From: Caulobacter sp.
Lineage (GTDB): Bacteria > Pseudomonadota > Alphaproteobacteria > Caulobacterales > Caulobacteraceae
Direction: 5' to 3'
Length of the DNA stretch: 64,000 nt
Assembly: GCA_017745235.1 (NCBI GenBank)
Contig: JAGHZU010000001.1
Coordinates: 124,001-188,000, forward strand
In this document: positions 26,054 through 35,265 of the stretch, in pieces
How positions within the stretch are numbered: the first letter of the stretch is position 1
How the letters are laid out: each line of letters starts with the position of its first letter
Program-made: the position numbers and the translations under genes
Notes under the pieces: generated by a model
Seen by the model: the letters and a program-made list of their open reading frames with translations, nothing else
The model's database searches: none
What the model was told of the DNA's origin: nothing

Positions 26054-27870
26054 ACGAGCGGGCTTTACCCCCCCTGACCATGGCGGCTGAACCATTCGGG
26101 CCGTATGGCGGGATGACGGGCGACGGCGCGGTGAAGCTGCTGGGCAAGCCGCCGCTGACGACGCTGGCGACCCTGGTGCGGGAGGCCGGTCAGAATGCCT
26201 GGGATGCCAGGAAGCCGGGACACCGGGTGCGCTTTGTTGTCCGGCTGAGGCACCTTGAAGATGACCAGACCGCGGTGTTGCGATCCGAGGTGTTCGGACA
26301 GCCTCCGCTGGCTCCTGCTTCCAGGACTGCCTTCAACGAAGCCTTTTCGATAGAGCGGCCGCTGATCCTCGAAATAGCCGACTTCGGAACTGTCGGGCTC
26401 GGTGGCCCGATACGTGCCGACGATGCCGTCTCCGCAACCCAATCACGCAGGTTCGTCAACTTCGTCTGGAATCTTGGGAGCGCGAGCGATGTGGTCCAGG
26501 GCGGCGGAACCTACGGGTTTGGCAAGAGCTCGCTGTTCAGAGCCAGCTTTTTCAAGACGATCATTGTCGACAGTCTCGCCCAGGACAATGGCTCGACCGA
26601 GCGGCGGCTGATCGCCTGTCACACCGGGAAGGAATTCGCTGACCCGTCCGGCAAGCGCTACACCGGCCGGCACTGGTGGGGTGTGCCTCGAGGAGATGGC
26701 CTCGTCGATCCGATGACGGGCGAAACCGCTGCGGGTCTGGCGTCCCGGATCGGACTTCCGGAACGGGGAAACGGTGAAACCGGAACCACAGTCGGCATTC
26801 TTATGCCGCGCCTGGAGACCGTAGACGAGGCGATCGCGGAGATTCGCGAGGCGCTGCTCTGGTATTTCTGGCCCAAGATGGTCAGCGTCAACGGCGCTGC
26901 GTCACCGATGGAGTTTGCGCTCTTCGAGGACGGCGTGAACGTTCCAATACCGCCGCCTGAGTCGTTTCCACCACTGGATCTCTACGTGGAAGCGTTCCTT
27001 GCGGTGAAAAAGGAGACGGCGGCCAGCCGCGTCGTGAAATGCGGCAATCCCCGAATGGACCTCGGCCGTATGGCTGTCTCCAAGGGCTTCAGGGGGGATC
27101 GGCGCCTGCCGGCGAAGGAAACGCTCGTTCACAAGACAACTCACCACGTGGCGCTGATGCGGCCCGTTGAGCTGGTCGTGCGCTATCTCCCCGGCGAACC
27201 TCTGCCGATTGGAACTCATGAATGGGCCGGAGTTTTCATCTGCAGCGCCGAGACCGAGGTCGAGCGGGCATTCGCGGCTTCGGAGCCACCTGCCCATGAT
27301 GACTGGGTTCCGAACAATCTTGAAGAGCGCCGGGCGAAGACGTTCGTGAACGTAGGTCTTCGGCGGATTGCCGAAACGGCCAACCAGATCATCTACCCGA
27401 AGCTTAACCAGAAAGGCAGCGCTCCCGATCAGCCACCGCTCGCCAGGACTGCCTCTCTGTTGGGCCAGATGGCCCCCCTCGCGCCCGACTCACAGGCTTT
27501 CGGAAGCGGGAGACCACTACGGGGCGCCAGGCGCCGCTGGACGGTCCAACCGGCCCGCTACGTGTCGATCTCAGAGGTCAAGCGTGCTGTGGAAGCCGTC
27601 TTCCAGGTCGTGGCGCAGAACGGCTCTCATGAGCCGCTCCGCATCACTGCCAAACCAGGTCTGATCCTCGAAGACAAGGTCTCCAAGGTCGTCCAAGTGC
27701 CAGGCGGTGGTGTCGTTACGGTTCTGGGCTGGGAAACACCGGATGGCGTTTCCCTGGCCATAGGGGACGTCGTGGAAGTGGCCGCCGGCGCGAGCGCCGA
27801 TATGCGAGTGAGAATTCGCATTCCCGGCGACGGTGGCGCGGTCGGTGTTCTTCTTGGTGTGGAGGACTAG
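26050..27870 (+). CDS. ParaMORC-type GHKL ATPase
   Basis: A 606-residue GHKL ATPase. The N-box LVREAGQNAWDA (Glu45, Asn49, Asp52) carries the general-base Glu and Mg-binding Asn. G1 is ADFGTVGLGG (111-119) and G2 GGGTYGFGKSSLF (151-163). The Q-N-A-x-D-A form with GxGxGKS is typical of the MutL/MORC-like families described in restriction neighbourhoods by Iyer and colleagues. Such ATPases close like a clamp on ATP. TTG 26050 (GGAGAAGAGG upstream) overlaps the Z1 stop; ATG 26080 is the alternative. It is likely to act with the Z1 helicase. Confidence 0.87.
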   Translation: MNERALPPLTMAAEPFGPYGGMTGDGAVKLLGKPPLTTLATLVREAGQNAWDARKPGHRVRFVVRLRHLEDDQTAVLRSEVFGQPPLAPASRTAFNEAFSIERPLILEIADFGTVGLGGPIRADDAVSATQSRRFVNFVWNLGSASDVVQGGGTYGFGKSSLFRASFFKTIIVDSLAQDNGSTERRLIACHTGKEFADPSGKRYTGRHWWGVPRGDGLVDPMTGETAAGLASRIGLPERGNGETGTTVGILMPRLETVDEAIAEIREALLWYFWPKMVSVNGAASPMEFALFEDGVNVPIPPPESFPPLDLYVEAFLAVKKETAASRVVKCGNPRMDLGRMAVSKGFRGDRRLPAKETLVHKTTHHVALMRPVELVVRYLPGEPLPIGTHEWAGVFICSAETEVERAFAASEPPAHDDWVPNNLEERRAKTFVNVGLRRIAETANQIIYPKLNQKGSAPDQPPLARTASLLGQMAPLAPDSQAFGSGRPLRGARRRWTVQPARYVSISEVKRAVEAVFQVVAQNGSHEPLRITAKPGLILEDKVSKVVQVPGGGVVTVLGWETPDGVSLAIGDVVEVAAGASADMRVRIRIPGDGGAVGVLLGVED

Positions 27871-27873
27871 GGC

Positions 27874-28764
27874 ATGGCGGCGATCGCGTTCCCCTTCCAC
27901 CGCGTACGAGCTGAAGACGTCATGGCTGATGTCTGGCAGATCATCGACGACGATGTCGCATCTGATCTCGGCTATTACCTGCCGCTCTGGGATTACGGAA
28001 CAAACCTGCGACTAAAGCGGCGGATCCGGGTCAACCTGACTCAAGTCGCGGCCAGTCTGGGCCTTGACGCTCAACAGCTGCGCCTCAGACTGGTCGTCAC
28101 TGTGGCGACCGCAGGACGACACCGATGGCTGAGCTGGTCAGATTTCGTCGACGCCGAAAACCAGGATCTAGAGGCTGAGTTTGACGTAGACGGCGCCAGT
28201 CTTTCTCAGGATCTGACCCTTCGGACCGAGCTTCTGCTGAAGGCGCCCGTCAACGCGGGGGGGCTCCTCACGCCAAAACGCGAAGGGACAAGGCTGTGGG
28301 ACGACTCACACTACCTGCGGCTCGAGCCGGAGGAGATCCGGTTCCCAATCGAGACGGCCAGCTTCGATACACAGTTCCCAGAGTGCCGCGACGCGCTTTG
28401 GAAACTCGAATGGTCTGCGGCGGACCTTTCTCAGGAATTCGTGGGAGCCTTCCGTCTCTTCATCAATTCCGATGTGCCCGATTTCGTCGGCAAGCTCAGC
28501 GATGGTGACCCCACTACCGTCCGACTGCTGATGGGATCTGTACGGCTGCAGATCACACGGGGAGCGCTCGACAATGATGCGCTCGATCAACTGCTCATCA
28601 CGGACCATCCAACCTCGGTCGCCGCCGGCGTCGGAGCCTGGCTGCAGCTGGCGTTTCCCGGTCAGGATCTGGCGTCAGTTCGTCGAGCGGCAGCTCTGGA
28701 TCCGTCAGGCTTCGAAGGAAAGCTCATGGCGCTGGGCGATCCGTTCGAGGAGGACGAAAGATGA
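27874..28764 (+). CDS. Conserved-context unknown protein A of the defence operon
   Basis: A 296-residue protein with no domain I recognise. It is rich in beta-type segments: RIRVNLTQVAASLGL, LRLRLVVTVATAGRHRWLSWSDFV, then LRTELLLKAPV. The C-terminal part is helical (VRLLMGSVRLQITRGALDNDALDQLL). It starts 3 bases after the paraMORC stop, and its own stop overlaps the next start by 4 bases, so it is clearly part of the system. It may be the DNA-recognition or assembly subunit linking the ATPase to the nucleases. That role is only inferred from position. Confidence 0.8.
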   Translation: MAAIAFPFHRVRAEDVMADVWQIIDDDVASDLGYYLPLWDYGTNLRLKRRIRVNLTQVAASLGLDAQQLRLRLVVTVATAGRHRWLSWSDFVDAENQDLEAEFDVDGASLSQDLTLRTELLLKAPVNAGGLLTPKREGTRLWDDSHYLRLEPEEIRFPIETASFDTQFPECRDALWKLEWSAADLSQEFVGAFRLFINSDVPDFVGKLSDGDPTTVRLLMGSVRLQITRGALDNDALDQLLITDHPTSVAAGVGAWLQLAFPGQDLASVRRAAALDPSGFEGKLMALGDPFEEDER

Positions 28765-29498
28765 GCGAAGCCCTCCTCTATCCACGCCTTGCCGTACAGG
28801 GCGTGAAAGTCATCCTGGATGATGTCGCATCACTAAGCCTCGACTGGACCGACAGGCGGCTGCTGGTCTCGAAATGGACGAGCCACGCCGCTACTGGCGG
28901 CAGGCGGGTCTCCGACGAAGAGCTGTCTCAGCTAAGGTCGCGAATTGTCGAGCTGGCCACGGGTTATGGTTTTCCCGAACGGCAGCTCCGAAACCTGTCG
29001 CCGTTCGATATCGAGCTTACAAAGGCCCTTTTCGATGAGGATCTCGTAGCGGGTCCGGAGGCGATGAACGACGAAGTCTGGTCGTTCATCGCGGCGGTCC
29101 TGGTCCCGGACGTCGTGAGCTGGCGGTTTGGTGCCACGACCGAGCGGTATCGCGGCGGTGTCAGAAACGCTCTTCAGCGTCTCTGGCTGAGGGGCGCTTC
29201 GTTCCGCAAAGGCTCGGGTGAAGATCGGTGGGAAATCGTCGAGAGCCTGAGCGAGGATGCCAATCTCCAGATCCTTGAGCGCCCCTCGCTCGCGGGTTCG
29301 CCAGCTGTGGCCAGGGCCATCGGCGAGGAATGGCTCTTGCTCTATCGACGGCCGATGGGCTCGGCGCTTGAGAATGTAATGCGACGGACCGCGATCACTC
29401 TGCGCATCACAAACCAGGTCCTGTACCTGGCCTCGCTCGACTACACGGCCTTACGAGCGGAAGTGGCGGAACACTTCAGACAAGCCGCGGGGGAGTAG
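28761..29498 (+). CDS. Unknown protein B of the defence operon (DUF6339-like?)
   Basis: A 245-residue, mostly helical protein. The central stretch LSPFDIELTKALFDEDLVAGPEAMNDEVWSFIA and SWRFGATTERYRGGVRNALQRLWLR brings DUF6339 to mind, but I am not sure of this. There is no nuclease or NTPase motif. The C-terminal LRITNQVLYLASLDYTALRAEVAEHF is also helical. It overlaps protein A by 4 bases and is followed after 3 bases by the AAA ATPase. Its position between the remodelling pair and the ATPase/HNH pair suggests an adaptor. Confidence 0.78.
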   Translation: MSEALLYPRLAVQGVKVILDDVASLSLDWTDRRLLVSKWTSHAATGGRRVSDEELSQLRSRIVELATGYGFPERQLRNLSPFDIELTKALFDEDLVAGPEAMNDEVWSFIAAVLVPDVVSWRFGATTERYRGGVRNALQRLWLRGASFRKGSGEDRWEIVESLSEDANLQILERPSLAGSPAVARAIGEEWLLLYRRPMGSALENVMRRTAITLRITNQVLYLASLDYTALRAEVAEHFRQAAGE

Positions 29499-29501
29499 GT
29501 C

Positions 29502-31037
29502 GTGGCGCGTTTCTATGTGCAAGGCGAGCGAAGAGGTCTCCAGACTCCGCCACTGCAGCCGTCCTCCTGGCTGCTCCGCTCCGAAACCGTCGAAGACAAC
29601 GGCTTCCGCACGACGTTTCGGCTGTTTCGCGTGGATTCTCGCGGTGAGCTGAACCCGGTTGGAACGGTCAAAATCATCCGAAAGGGGATGATGACAGGCC
29701 GGCCATCACTGAACTCGTCGTTTGATGAGCTTGGACCCAACTACGCATCGCTCGGCGCTGAGCTCGACTACTACAGAAACCTGAAGGACATCGCCGGCGC
29801 TGAGGCGCGCGACGTTCTTAAGGCACTGGGCGATATTGCTACGGATCCGGCCCGTCGGCACAGATTCGCCGAAGATCCAGGCTATGAGGCGTCTCTTCTG
29901 CGGTTCTCCCCGGCTCGCGCCGCGCTGAAAGAGGCCGCAGACATCTTCAATGCAGCAAGGGCGCCTCGGGAACGCAGCGCCGCGTCCCTGACCTTCAACA
30001 CCAGCACCGGGGGAGCCGGGTTTTCAGTCGACTTCGATTTCGAAGTCAGGACCGATATCCCGGGTCGCATCAACGTAATCGTCGGAGCGAACGGGTCAGG
30101 AAAAACGCGACTGCTGGCGAACCTTGCAATGGCGGCGTTTGACTCACCTGAAGGCGGATCCGAGCGGCCTTGGGGGACGCTGAAGGGCAACCCGTTCCTC
30201 AGCCGCGTGCTCGCATTCTCCTACAGTGCCTTCGACGATTTTGATGTCCCAGGAGCGAATGCCAACCAGCGCTCAGCGTTTCTGGGACAGGACTCGTCGC
30301 TGGGCTATCGATACTTCGGTCTCAGGAACCTTGCCGAGACCCGGTCAGGGAACGCGCGCGCTTCGGCGCTGAAGACGTCTGGCCAGATCAGCTATGACTT
30401 CCGCAACGCCGTCGAGCGGGCCATTGACGAAGAGCCGGCCCTCTTCGTCTCGCTGCTGAACAACCTCATGGAGGAGCCGTCTTTCGGATCCGCGGGAATA
30501 GCGCCGGCGCGTCTCGACAAGGATCTTCGTTCTCAGCTTGACCGGATTTTCTCGGCCTCAAGTACGGGGCACAAGTTCGTTCTTCTGATGATCTCGCAGC
30601 TGGTTGCCCACGTTCGTGACGGCAGCCTGGTGCTGGTCGACGAGCCGGAAGCGCACCTGCACCCCCCGCTTCTTGCGACATTTTTGAAGGTTCTTCGCCA
30701 ACTTCTGGACGCGAAGGACTCGCATGCCATCATCGCAACTCACTCGCCTTTTGTCGTTCAGGAAACCCCGGCACGCTATGTCCGCGTCGTCACGCGATAC
30801 GTGAACAGAACGGCTGTCGAAAGCCCGCGCACTGAAACATTTGGCGAGGATATCGGCACGGTCAGTCGCGAGGTTTTCCGGCTGGACAGTCGCCGTGGTG
30901 AGTTCGTCTCCATTCTGCAGGATTTGGCCTCGCGCTATTCTCTAGAGTCGCTTGAAAACCTGTTCGAGGGCGGGATGAGCAGTCAGGCACGTGCGCTTGT
31001 CATCGCGATCCAGGCCCGTGCTGGGACGCTGCGATGA
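29502..31037 (+). CDS. AAA/ABC-type ATPase, Septu PtuA-like
   Basis: A 511-residue ATPase. Walker A is GANGSGKTRLL (195-202). The Walker B/signature region LVLVDEPEAHLHPPLL (Asp380-Glu381) and the His-switch IIATHSPFVVQE (412-419) make it an SMC/ABC-like AAA_15/21 enzyme of the OLD-related type. The first ~180 residues are a system-specific N-terminal region. The start is GTG 29502, 3 bases after the previous stop; the HNH nuclease overlaps its end by 4 bases. An ATPase followed by an HNH protein recalls the Septu pair PtuA/PtuB. Confidence 0.88.
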   Translation: MARFYVQGERRGLQTPPLQPSSWLLRSETVEDNGFRTTFRLFRVDSRGELNPVGTVKIIRKGMMTGRPSLNSSFDELGPNYASLGAELDYYRNLKDIAGAEARDVLKALGDIATDPARRHRFAEDPGYEASLLRFSPARAALKEAADIFNAARAPRERSAASLTFNTSTGGAGFSVDFDFEVRTDIPGRINVIVGANGSGKTRLLANLAMAAFDSPEGGSERPWGTLKGNPFLSRVLAFSYSAFDDFDVPGANANQRSAFLGQDSSLGYRYFGLRNLAETRSGNARASALKTSGQISYDFRNAVERAIDEEPALFVSLLNNLMEEPSFGSAGIAPARLDKDLRSQLDRIFSASSTGHKFVLLMISQLVAHVRDGSLVLVDEPEAHLHPPLLATFLKVLRQLLDAKDSHAIIATHSPFVVQETPARYVRVVTRYVNRTAVESPRTETFGEDIGTVSREVFRLDSRRGEFVSILQDLASRYSLESLENLFEGGMSSQARALVIAIQARAGTLR

Positions 31038-31912
31038 GACGCGCTGACGCTCCGACCCGGCCCTCGCTGACGGACTACGACGCTTGTGTCAGGCGTTCCT
31101 ATCGTCCCGGAAAGACGCATCTCACGAACCGAAGGGCGGATGTTGAGACCGGTTATGGCACCTACGCCGCCGGCCGAGGCCGTCCCCATCTTGTGGCGAG
31201 AACCAAAGACTGGGGTGACCCCGACGTTGGGTTCCAGCAGGGCCTTTATGAGCACACCTGGGAAGGGGGATGGCTCGAGGACGTTCGATCCGATGTTCTT
31301 GCCGCCGCACGGGGGATCTGCCTCCTGTGCAATGCCGCGCAGCCCAGAACGATCGATCACCTTCTTCCGCAGAGCGACTATCCCGCGCTCTCGATCTATG
31401 CGCCGAACCTCATCGGCGCCTGCGCGGACTGCAATCGCATCAAGTCGAACAAGTGCCACGACGACCCGGCCCGGCAGTTCGTTCATCCTTATTTTGAGCC
31501 AATTCCAACGGACCTGCCGTTTCTGCGCGCTGAGGTGATCGCCGATGGTGTGCTGAGCCCTCAGTTCGAAATCGTCGATCATGACGGCATCGACGGGGAG
31601 CTCACAGCGCGCCTGCGATGGCAGTTCGCAGAGCTGCAGGTGAACAGCTTTTATCGGAACGAAGCGGTTCTGTTTTTTCAAAAGCGACAGTACGCGTGGG
31701 AGGAGGCTGCCGAGGCCGGTTGGGTCGGACTGGCGACGAGCCTCCGTGGCGACCTGCGCTCCACCGTCAGAGCGTTCGGCGTCAACTACTGGGAATCTGC
31801 ATTTATTCAGGGGCTCCTGGACAGTGCGGAATTCCGGGCTGACCCTATGAAGTTTCTGACCGCAAACGTGGCCACTCTGTTCGCCGCACGGCAGCCAGAG
31901 CCGGCAGAGTAA
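31034..31912 (+). CDS. HNH endonuclease, Septu PtuB-like
   Basis: A 292-residue HNH nuclease. Zinc-ribbon cysteines Cys96/Cys99 (ICLLC) and Cys130/Cys133 (CADCN) flank the catalytic TIDHLLPQSDYP (Asp108-His109) and the central Asn125 in APNLIGAC. N134-R-x-K-S-N completes the fold. Upstream, an 80-residue region with Arg/Tyr-rich segments may contact the ATPase or DNA. The start overlaps the AAA ATPase stop by 4 bases (ATGA). Together they are probably the effector pair activated when phage DNA is sensed. Confidence 0.9.
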   Translation: MRRADAPTRPSLTDYDACVRRSYRPGKTHLTNRRADVETGYGTYAAGRGRPHLVARTKDWGDPDVGFQQGLYEHTWEGGWLEDVRSDVLAAARGICLLCNAAQPRTIDHLLPQSDYPALSIYAPNLIGACADCNRIKSNKCHDDPARQFVHPYFEPIPTDLPFLRAEVIADGVLSPQFEIVDHDGIDGELTARLRWQFAELQVNSFYRNEAVLFFQKRQYAWEEAAEAGWVGLATSLRGDLRSTVRAFGVNYWESAFIQGLLDSAEFRADPMKFLTANVATLFAARQPEPAE

Positions 31913-31918
31913 TTCTGC

Positions 31919-31928
31919 ACACTTGTGT
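31919..31928. promoter_or_regulatory. Small palindrome and promoter-like site before RHH gene
   Basis: ACAC-TT-GTGT (31919-31928) overlaps TTGACC (31928-31933), a -35-like hexamer. It falls in the only real gap of the operon (31913-31983), directly before a ribbon-helix-helix gene. It is a reasonable operator for that protein. No good -10 is visible. Confidence 0.35.
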
Positions 31929-31983
31929 TGACCCAGGCACCTGTCTCCCCCACTCCTGGATCGAGAACAAAAGGTGATTCGGG

Positions 31984-32166
31984 ATGAACGAAACTGCCCG
32001 TGTGCAGGTCCTCCTGCAGCCCGCTGAGGCGGAGCGTTTCGAGCGCTTCTGCACCCAGCAGGGCCACAAGAAGTCCACGCTGATCGCTCGCCTGATCCGG
32101 GAGCACCTGGATCGCGAAGAATTTGAAACACGCCCCGTGCGGGTTGTCCGAAGGGCGGTGGGATGA
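31984..32166 (+). CDS. Ribbon-helix-helix (CopG/Arc-like) regulator
   Basis: A 60-residue protein. A short beta strand (ARVQVLLQP) is followed by two helices (AEAERFERFCTQQ and KKSTLIARLIREHLDREE), the ribbon-helix-helix pattern of CopG/Arc repressors. The C-terminus is Arg/Val-rich. ATG 31984 is preceded by GGTGATTCGG. Its stop overlaps the ATG of the DNA methyltransferase (ATGA, 32163-32166). Like the C proteins of type II restriction systems, it could time methyltransferase and nuclease expression. That is inference from position. Confidence 0.78.
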   Translation: MNETARVQVLLQPAEAERFERFCTQQGHKKSTLIARLIREHLDREEFETRPVRVVRRAVG

Positions 32167-33662
32167 GCGTCGATCAGGCTATCCTTTCAAAGATCGCGCG
32201 CCTGCAGGCTGGCGGGAAACCACGAGTTCTCGACCTCTTTGCAGGCTGCGGGGGCATATCCCTTGGCTTCCAGGCTGCGGGATTCGAGATCGCTGCTGCG
32301 GTCGAGTTCGATCCTGATGCGGCCGCGTCGCACGGCGCCAATTTCCACCCTGGTGATCCGCGGCACGCGAGGCCGCGCGACATTACCAAGCTCTCTCCAG
32401 AGGCTCTCGCCGAGGAGCTCGATCTGGGCGGCGTTTCGTCTGCAGTCGACGTGATCGTCGGCGGCCCGCCCTGTCAGGCGTTCGCTCGCGTCGGTCGTTC
32501 GAAGCTGCGCGAGATCGACGAGCACCCTGAGGCGTTCAAGCACGATCCGCGGGCGCGCCTTTATCTGGAATACCTGCACTACGTCGAGGCGTTCCAGCCG
32601 CTGGCGCTCCTGATGGAGAATGTGCCGGACATGCTTAATCACGGCGGTCAGAATATCGCCGAAGAGACCTGCGAGGTCCTGCGCGACAAGGGTTATGTCG
32701 CCGGCTACACCCTGCTCAATGCTTCGTTCTTCGGCGTGCCGCAGATGCGTGAGCGGATGATCCTAGTCGCCTACCGGAAGGAGCTTGGCGCTCAGATCAG
32801 CTTCCCGCAGCCGACCCACTACATGCAGCTCCCGCCCGGCTATGCCGGCAGCCGCCAGGTTGCCCTGAAGCTTCTGGCCCGCCGCTCGGTGAGCGGGGCG
32901 CCCGTCAGCTACATGGACCCGCCCGAGGCCAGTACCGAGCTTCCGCCGGCGGTCACCGCGAAGGCGGCCCTGGAAGACCTTCCGCCAATCACGCTGCACC
33001 TTGAAGGCAAGCTCACCAAGGGCGCACGCCGCTTCGACACCCTGATCTCCTATGAGACCGAGGCTCCGCCAGGCAGCTACGGTGAGCTCATGCGCGGCTG
33101 GCCCGGCCGTGAGAACAGCCAGGGCATCAGCGATCACGTCATCCGGTATCTTCCGCGCGACTGGAAGCTGTTCGCCCGCCTCAACCCGGGTGATCAGTAT
33201 CCTCAGGCTCATGCTCACGCCGTCCGGATGTTCGAGGAAGCGCTCGAGAACCTGCGCAGGACCAAAGGCTCTGCGCCCGAGACTGGAACGACGAGGTGGC
33301 AGGAGCTGCGCGACAGCTTCGTGCCGCCGTACGACGTCGGCAAGTTCCCCAACAAGTGGCGGAAGATGGAGCCGGACCTACCCGCGCGCACGCTGATGGC
33401 GCACCTTGGCAAGGACAGCTACAGCCACATCCACTACGACAGCGACCAGGCGCGCACGATTTCAGTTCGCGAGGCTGCGCGTCTTCAATCCTTCCCAGAC
33501 GGCTTCGTCTTCTCAGGCACGATGAACCCTGCCTTCAAGCAGATTGGAAACGCAGTGCCGCCGCTGCTCTCCAAGGCCGTGGCGACCGAGATGATGGCGA
33601 CCCTGAAATCCGCGCTCAGAAAGCGAGACGATGTCATTCGAGGAACGGCAGAAGCAGTTTAG
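32163..33662 (+). CDS. DNA (cytosine-5) methyltransferase
   Basis: A 499-residue C5 methyltransferase with all key motifs: I (VLDLFAGCGGISLGF, residues 22-36), IV with catalytic Cys104 (GGPPCQAFA), VI (LLMENVPD), VIII (PQMRERMILVA) and X (FKQIGNAVPPLLSKAVA). It should methylate cytosine in the host to protect it from the linked nucleases; the target cannot be read. A target-recognition region lies roughly at 240-400. Its 3' end overlaps the McrB-like gene by 32 bases. The Vsr-type endonuclease at the operon end fits, since Vsr repairs T:G mismatches from C5-methylated sites. Confidence 0.95.
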   Translation: MSVDQAILSKIARLQAGGKPRVLDLFAGCGGISLGFQAAGFEIAAAVEFDPDAAASHGANFHPGDPRHARPRDITKLSPEALAEELDLGGVSSAVDVIVGGPPCQAFARVGRSKLREIDEHPEAFKHDPRARLYLEYLHYVEAFQPLALLMENVPDMLNHGGQNIAEETCEVLRDKGYVAGYTLLNASFFGVPQMRERMILVAYRKELGAQISFPQPTHYMQLPPGYAGSRQVALKLLARRSVSGAPVSYMDPPEASTELPPAVTAKAALEDLPPITLHLEGKLTKGARRFDTLISYETEAPPGSYGELMRGWPGRENSQGISDHVIRYLPRDWKLFARLNPGDQYPQAHAHAVRMFEEALENLRRTKGSAPETGTTRWQELRDSFVPPYDVGKFPNKWRKMEPDLPARTLMAHLGKDSYSHIHYDSDQARTISVREAARLQSFPDGFVFSGTMNPAFKQIGNAVPPLLSKAVATEMMATLKSALRKRDDVIRGTAEAV

Positions 33663-35265
33663 GGCGGCGATCGAGACGGGCGCCGGCCCAGACGCGAAAG
33701 TCGCCGTCAATTTTGGCTTCTCCAACAGCGCCCGCCTTCTGGAGGGCGGCCTGTTTGCGTGCACCAACAACATGGAGACAACGTCCCAGAAGCTCGTCGC
33801 CGGCGGTGACGGCGCAGCGGCCTATGTCTTCGTGTCGGTCCTGACGTTCCCGCCGTACGACGAGGTCTATTTCGCCATCACAGTGCGGCACGACCGGGAC
33901 ACCTTCAACAAGGCGCTGGTCGACCTCTTTCACGACGCGGTCGAGCGCAGCAGGGCGCGGGTGGCTGCAGGCAAGAAGCCGGGTGAGATCAACAACAACG
34001 TCAAGTTCTACCTCAACGAAGATGGCCGGATCGGCTTCAGCAACGACTTCTTCGAGTCGATCTCCGCTGAGCCTTCGCTTCGCGAGCGTTCGGCCGCTGT
34101 CGACTCGATCCAGTTCGCCATCTGGCCACCGACGGTTTCGGCGCGCCGCAGCCTGCTCGCACGCGAGTTCGTCGGCCTGCTGGGCCGCCTCGTCGGGCGC
34201 GAGAAGGTTCATGAGCTGAAGGTCTGGACCTCGGAAACTAGCGTCGGCCCGCTCATGCAGCGGACGCCCGCAGACCTGGATCCCAAAGCTATCCGTGATG
34301 GCGTCGCCGCATTGGGCGGCGTCTACCCGGATGCGCTCGTGGACCGGTTCCACGCGGGGCTCAATCACCTCGCGCACAAGCACTTCGTGATCTTGTCCGG
34401 CCTCTCGGGGACGGGGAAGACGCAGCTGGCGCTTCAGTACGCCAGAACGGTTCACGGCCTCGACAGCATGGAGTCTCCCGACCCGCTACTCTTCGTCTGT
34501 CCGGTCCGGCCCGAGTGGACGGATCCTAGCGGACTGACCGGCTATGAGGACCGCCTCTCAGGCCAGTACGTCGTGCCGCCCTTCCTCGAAGCGCTGCTGG
34601 TCGCCACAGCCAACCCGGCTTCGCCAGTGTTCGTCGTCCTCGATGAGATGAACCTGGCGCGGGTGGAATACTACTTCTCTGACATCCTCAGTGCCGTTGA
34701 GAGCCGCCACGAGCTGCAGCTTCATTCCAGCGGCGTGCCAATGATGGGCAGCACAGGGGGCGAGGTTCCGGCAAGCCTGCGGGTCCCGGCCAATCTCTTC
34801 CTCATCGGCACGATCAACGTCGACGAAACGACCAGCACGCTCAGCGACAAGGTCATGGACCGGGCCGTCGTCATCGACATGTCCGAGGTGGATCTGGCCG
34901 GTTTCTTCGCGGGCCTGGGCGCGCGGGAGAGCGCGCTCATGGCCTCGATCGAGGCGTGCCGCCCGGCGCTTGAACCACTCAGTGCGCTTCTTGGACCGCA
35001 CGGCCTCGGCTTTGGCTATCGCCTCGTTGAAGAGTTTGTCCGGTATCACGCCTTCGCCACGGGTAAGCTGGGGCGGACCTCCGGCGAGGTGATAGACGAT
35101 CAGCTCGTGCAGAAGGCGCTGGCGCGCCTTAGAGGCTCTGAAGCCCAGCGCGACCTTCTGACCGCGCTTGCCGCTGAGCTTGCCGGCCGGCCGCGTTCGC
35201 TCAACCTCATCCAGCGGCTTCAGCGAGACCTCGAGGAGCTCGGGGCGTTCCAGACAAGCCGGTGA
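33631..35265 (+). CDS. McrB-like AAA+ protein
   Basis: A 544-residue protein. The ~240-residue N-terminal domain (VFVSVLTFPPYDEVYFAITVRHDR...) is probably a DNA- or modification-recognition part. The AAA+ module has Walker A GLSGTGKT (257-264), Walker B VVLDEMNLARVEYY (Asp338-Glu339) and the McrB-type sensor GTINVDETTSTLSDKVMDRA. McrB enzymes hydrolyse GTP and drive McrC-type nucleases. MSFEER starts inside the methyltransferase end, without a strong ribosome-binding site. Its stop overlaps the GTG start of the DUF2357-like partner. Confidence 0.9.
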   Translation: MSFEERQKQFRAAIETGAGPDAKVAVNFGFSNSARLLEGGLFACTNNMETTSQKLVAGGDGAAAYVFVSVLTFPPYDEVYFAITVRHDRDTFNKALVDLFHDAVERSRARVAAGKKPGEINNNVKFYLNEDGRIGFSNDFFESISAEPSLRERSAAVDSIQFAIWPPTVSARRSLLAREFVGLLGRLVGREKVHELKVWTSETSVGPLMQRTPADLDPKAIRDGVAALGGVYPDALVDRFHAGLNHLAHKHFVILSGLSGTGKTQLALQYARTVHGLDSMESPDPLLFVCPVRPEWTDPSGLTGYEDRLSGQYVVPPFLEALLVATANPASPVFVVLDEMNLARVEYYFSDILSAVESRHELQLHSSGVPMMGSTGGEVPASLRVPANLFLIGTINVDETTSTLSDKVMDRAVVIDMSEVDLAGFFAGLGARESALMASIEACRPALEPLSALLGPHGLGFGYRLVEEFVRYHAFATGKLGRTSGEVIDDQLVQKALARLRGSEAQRDLLTALAAELAGRPRSLNLIQRLQRDLEELGAFQTSR

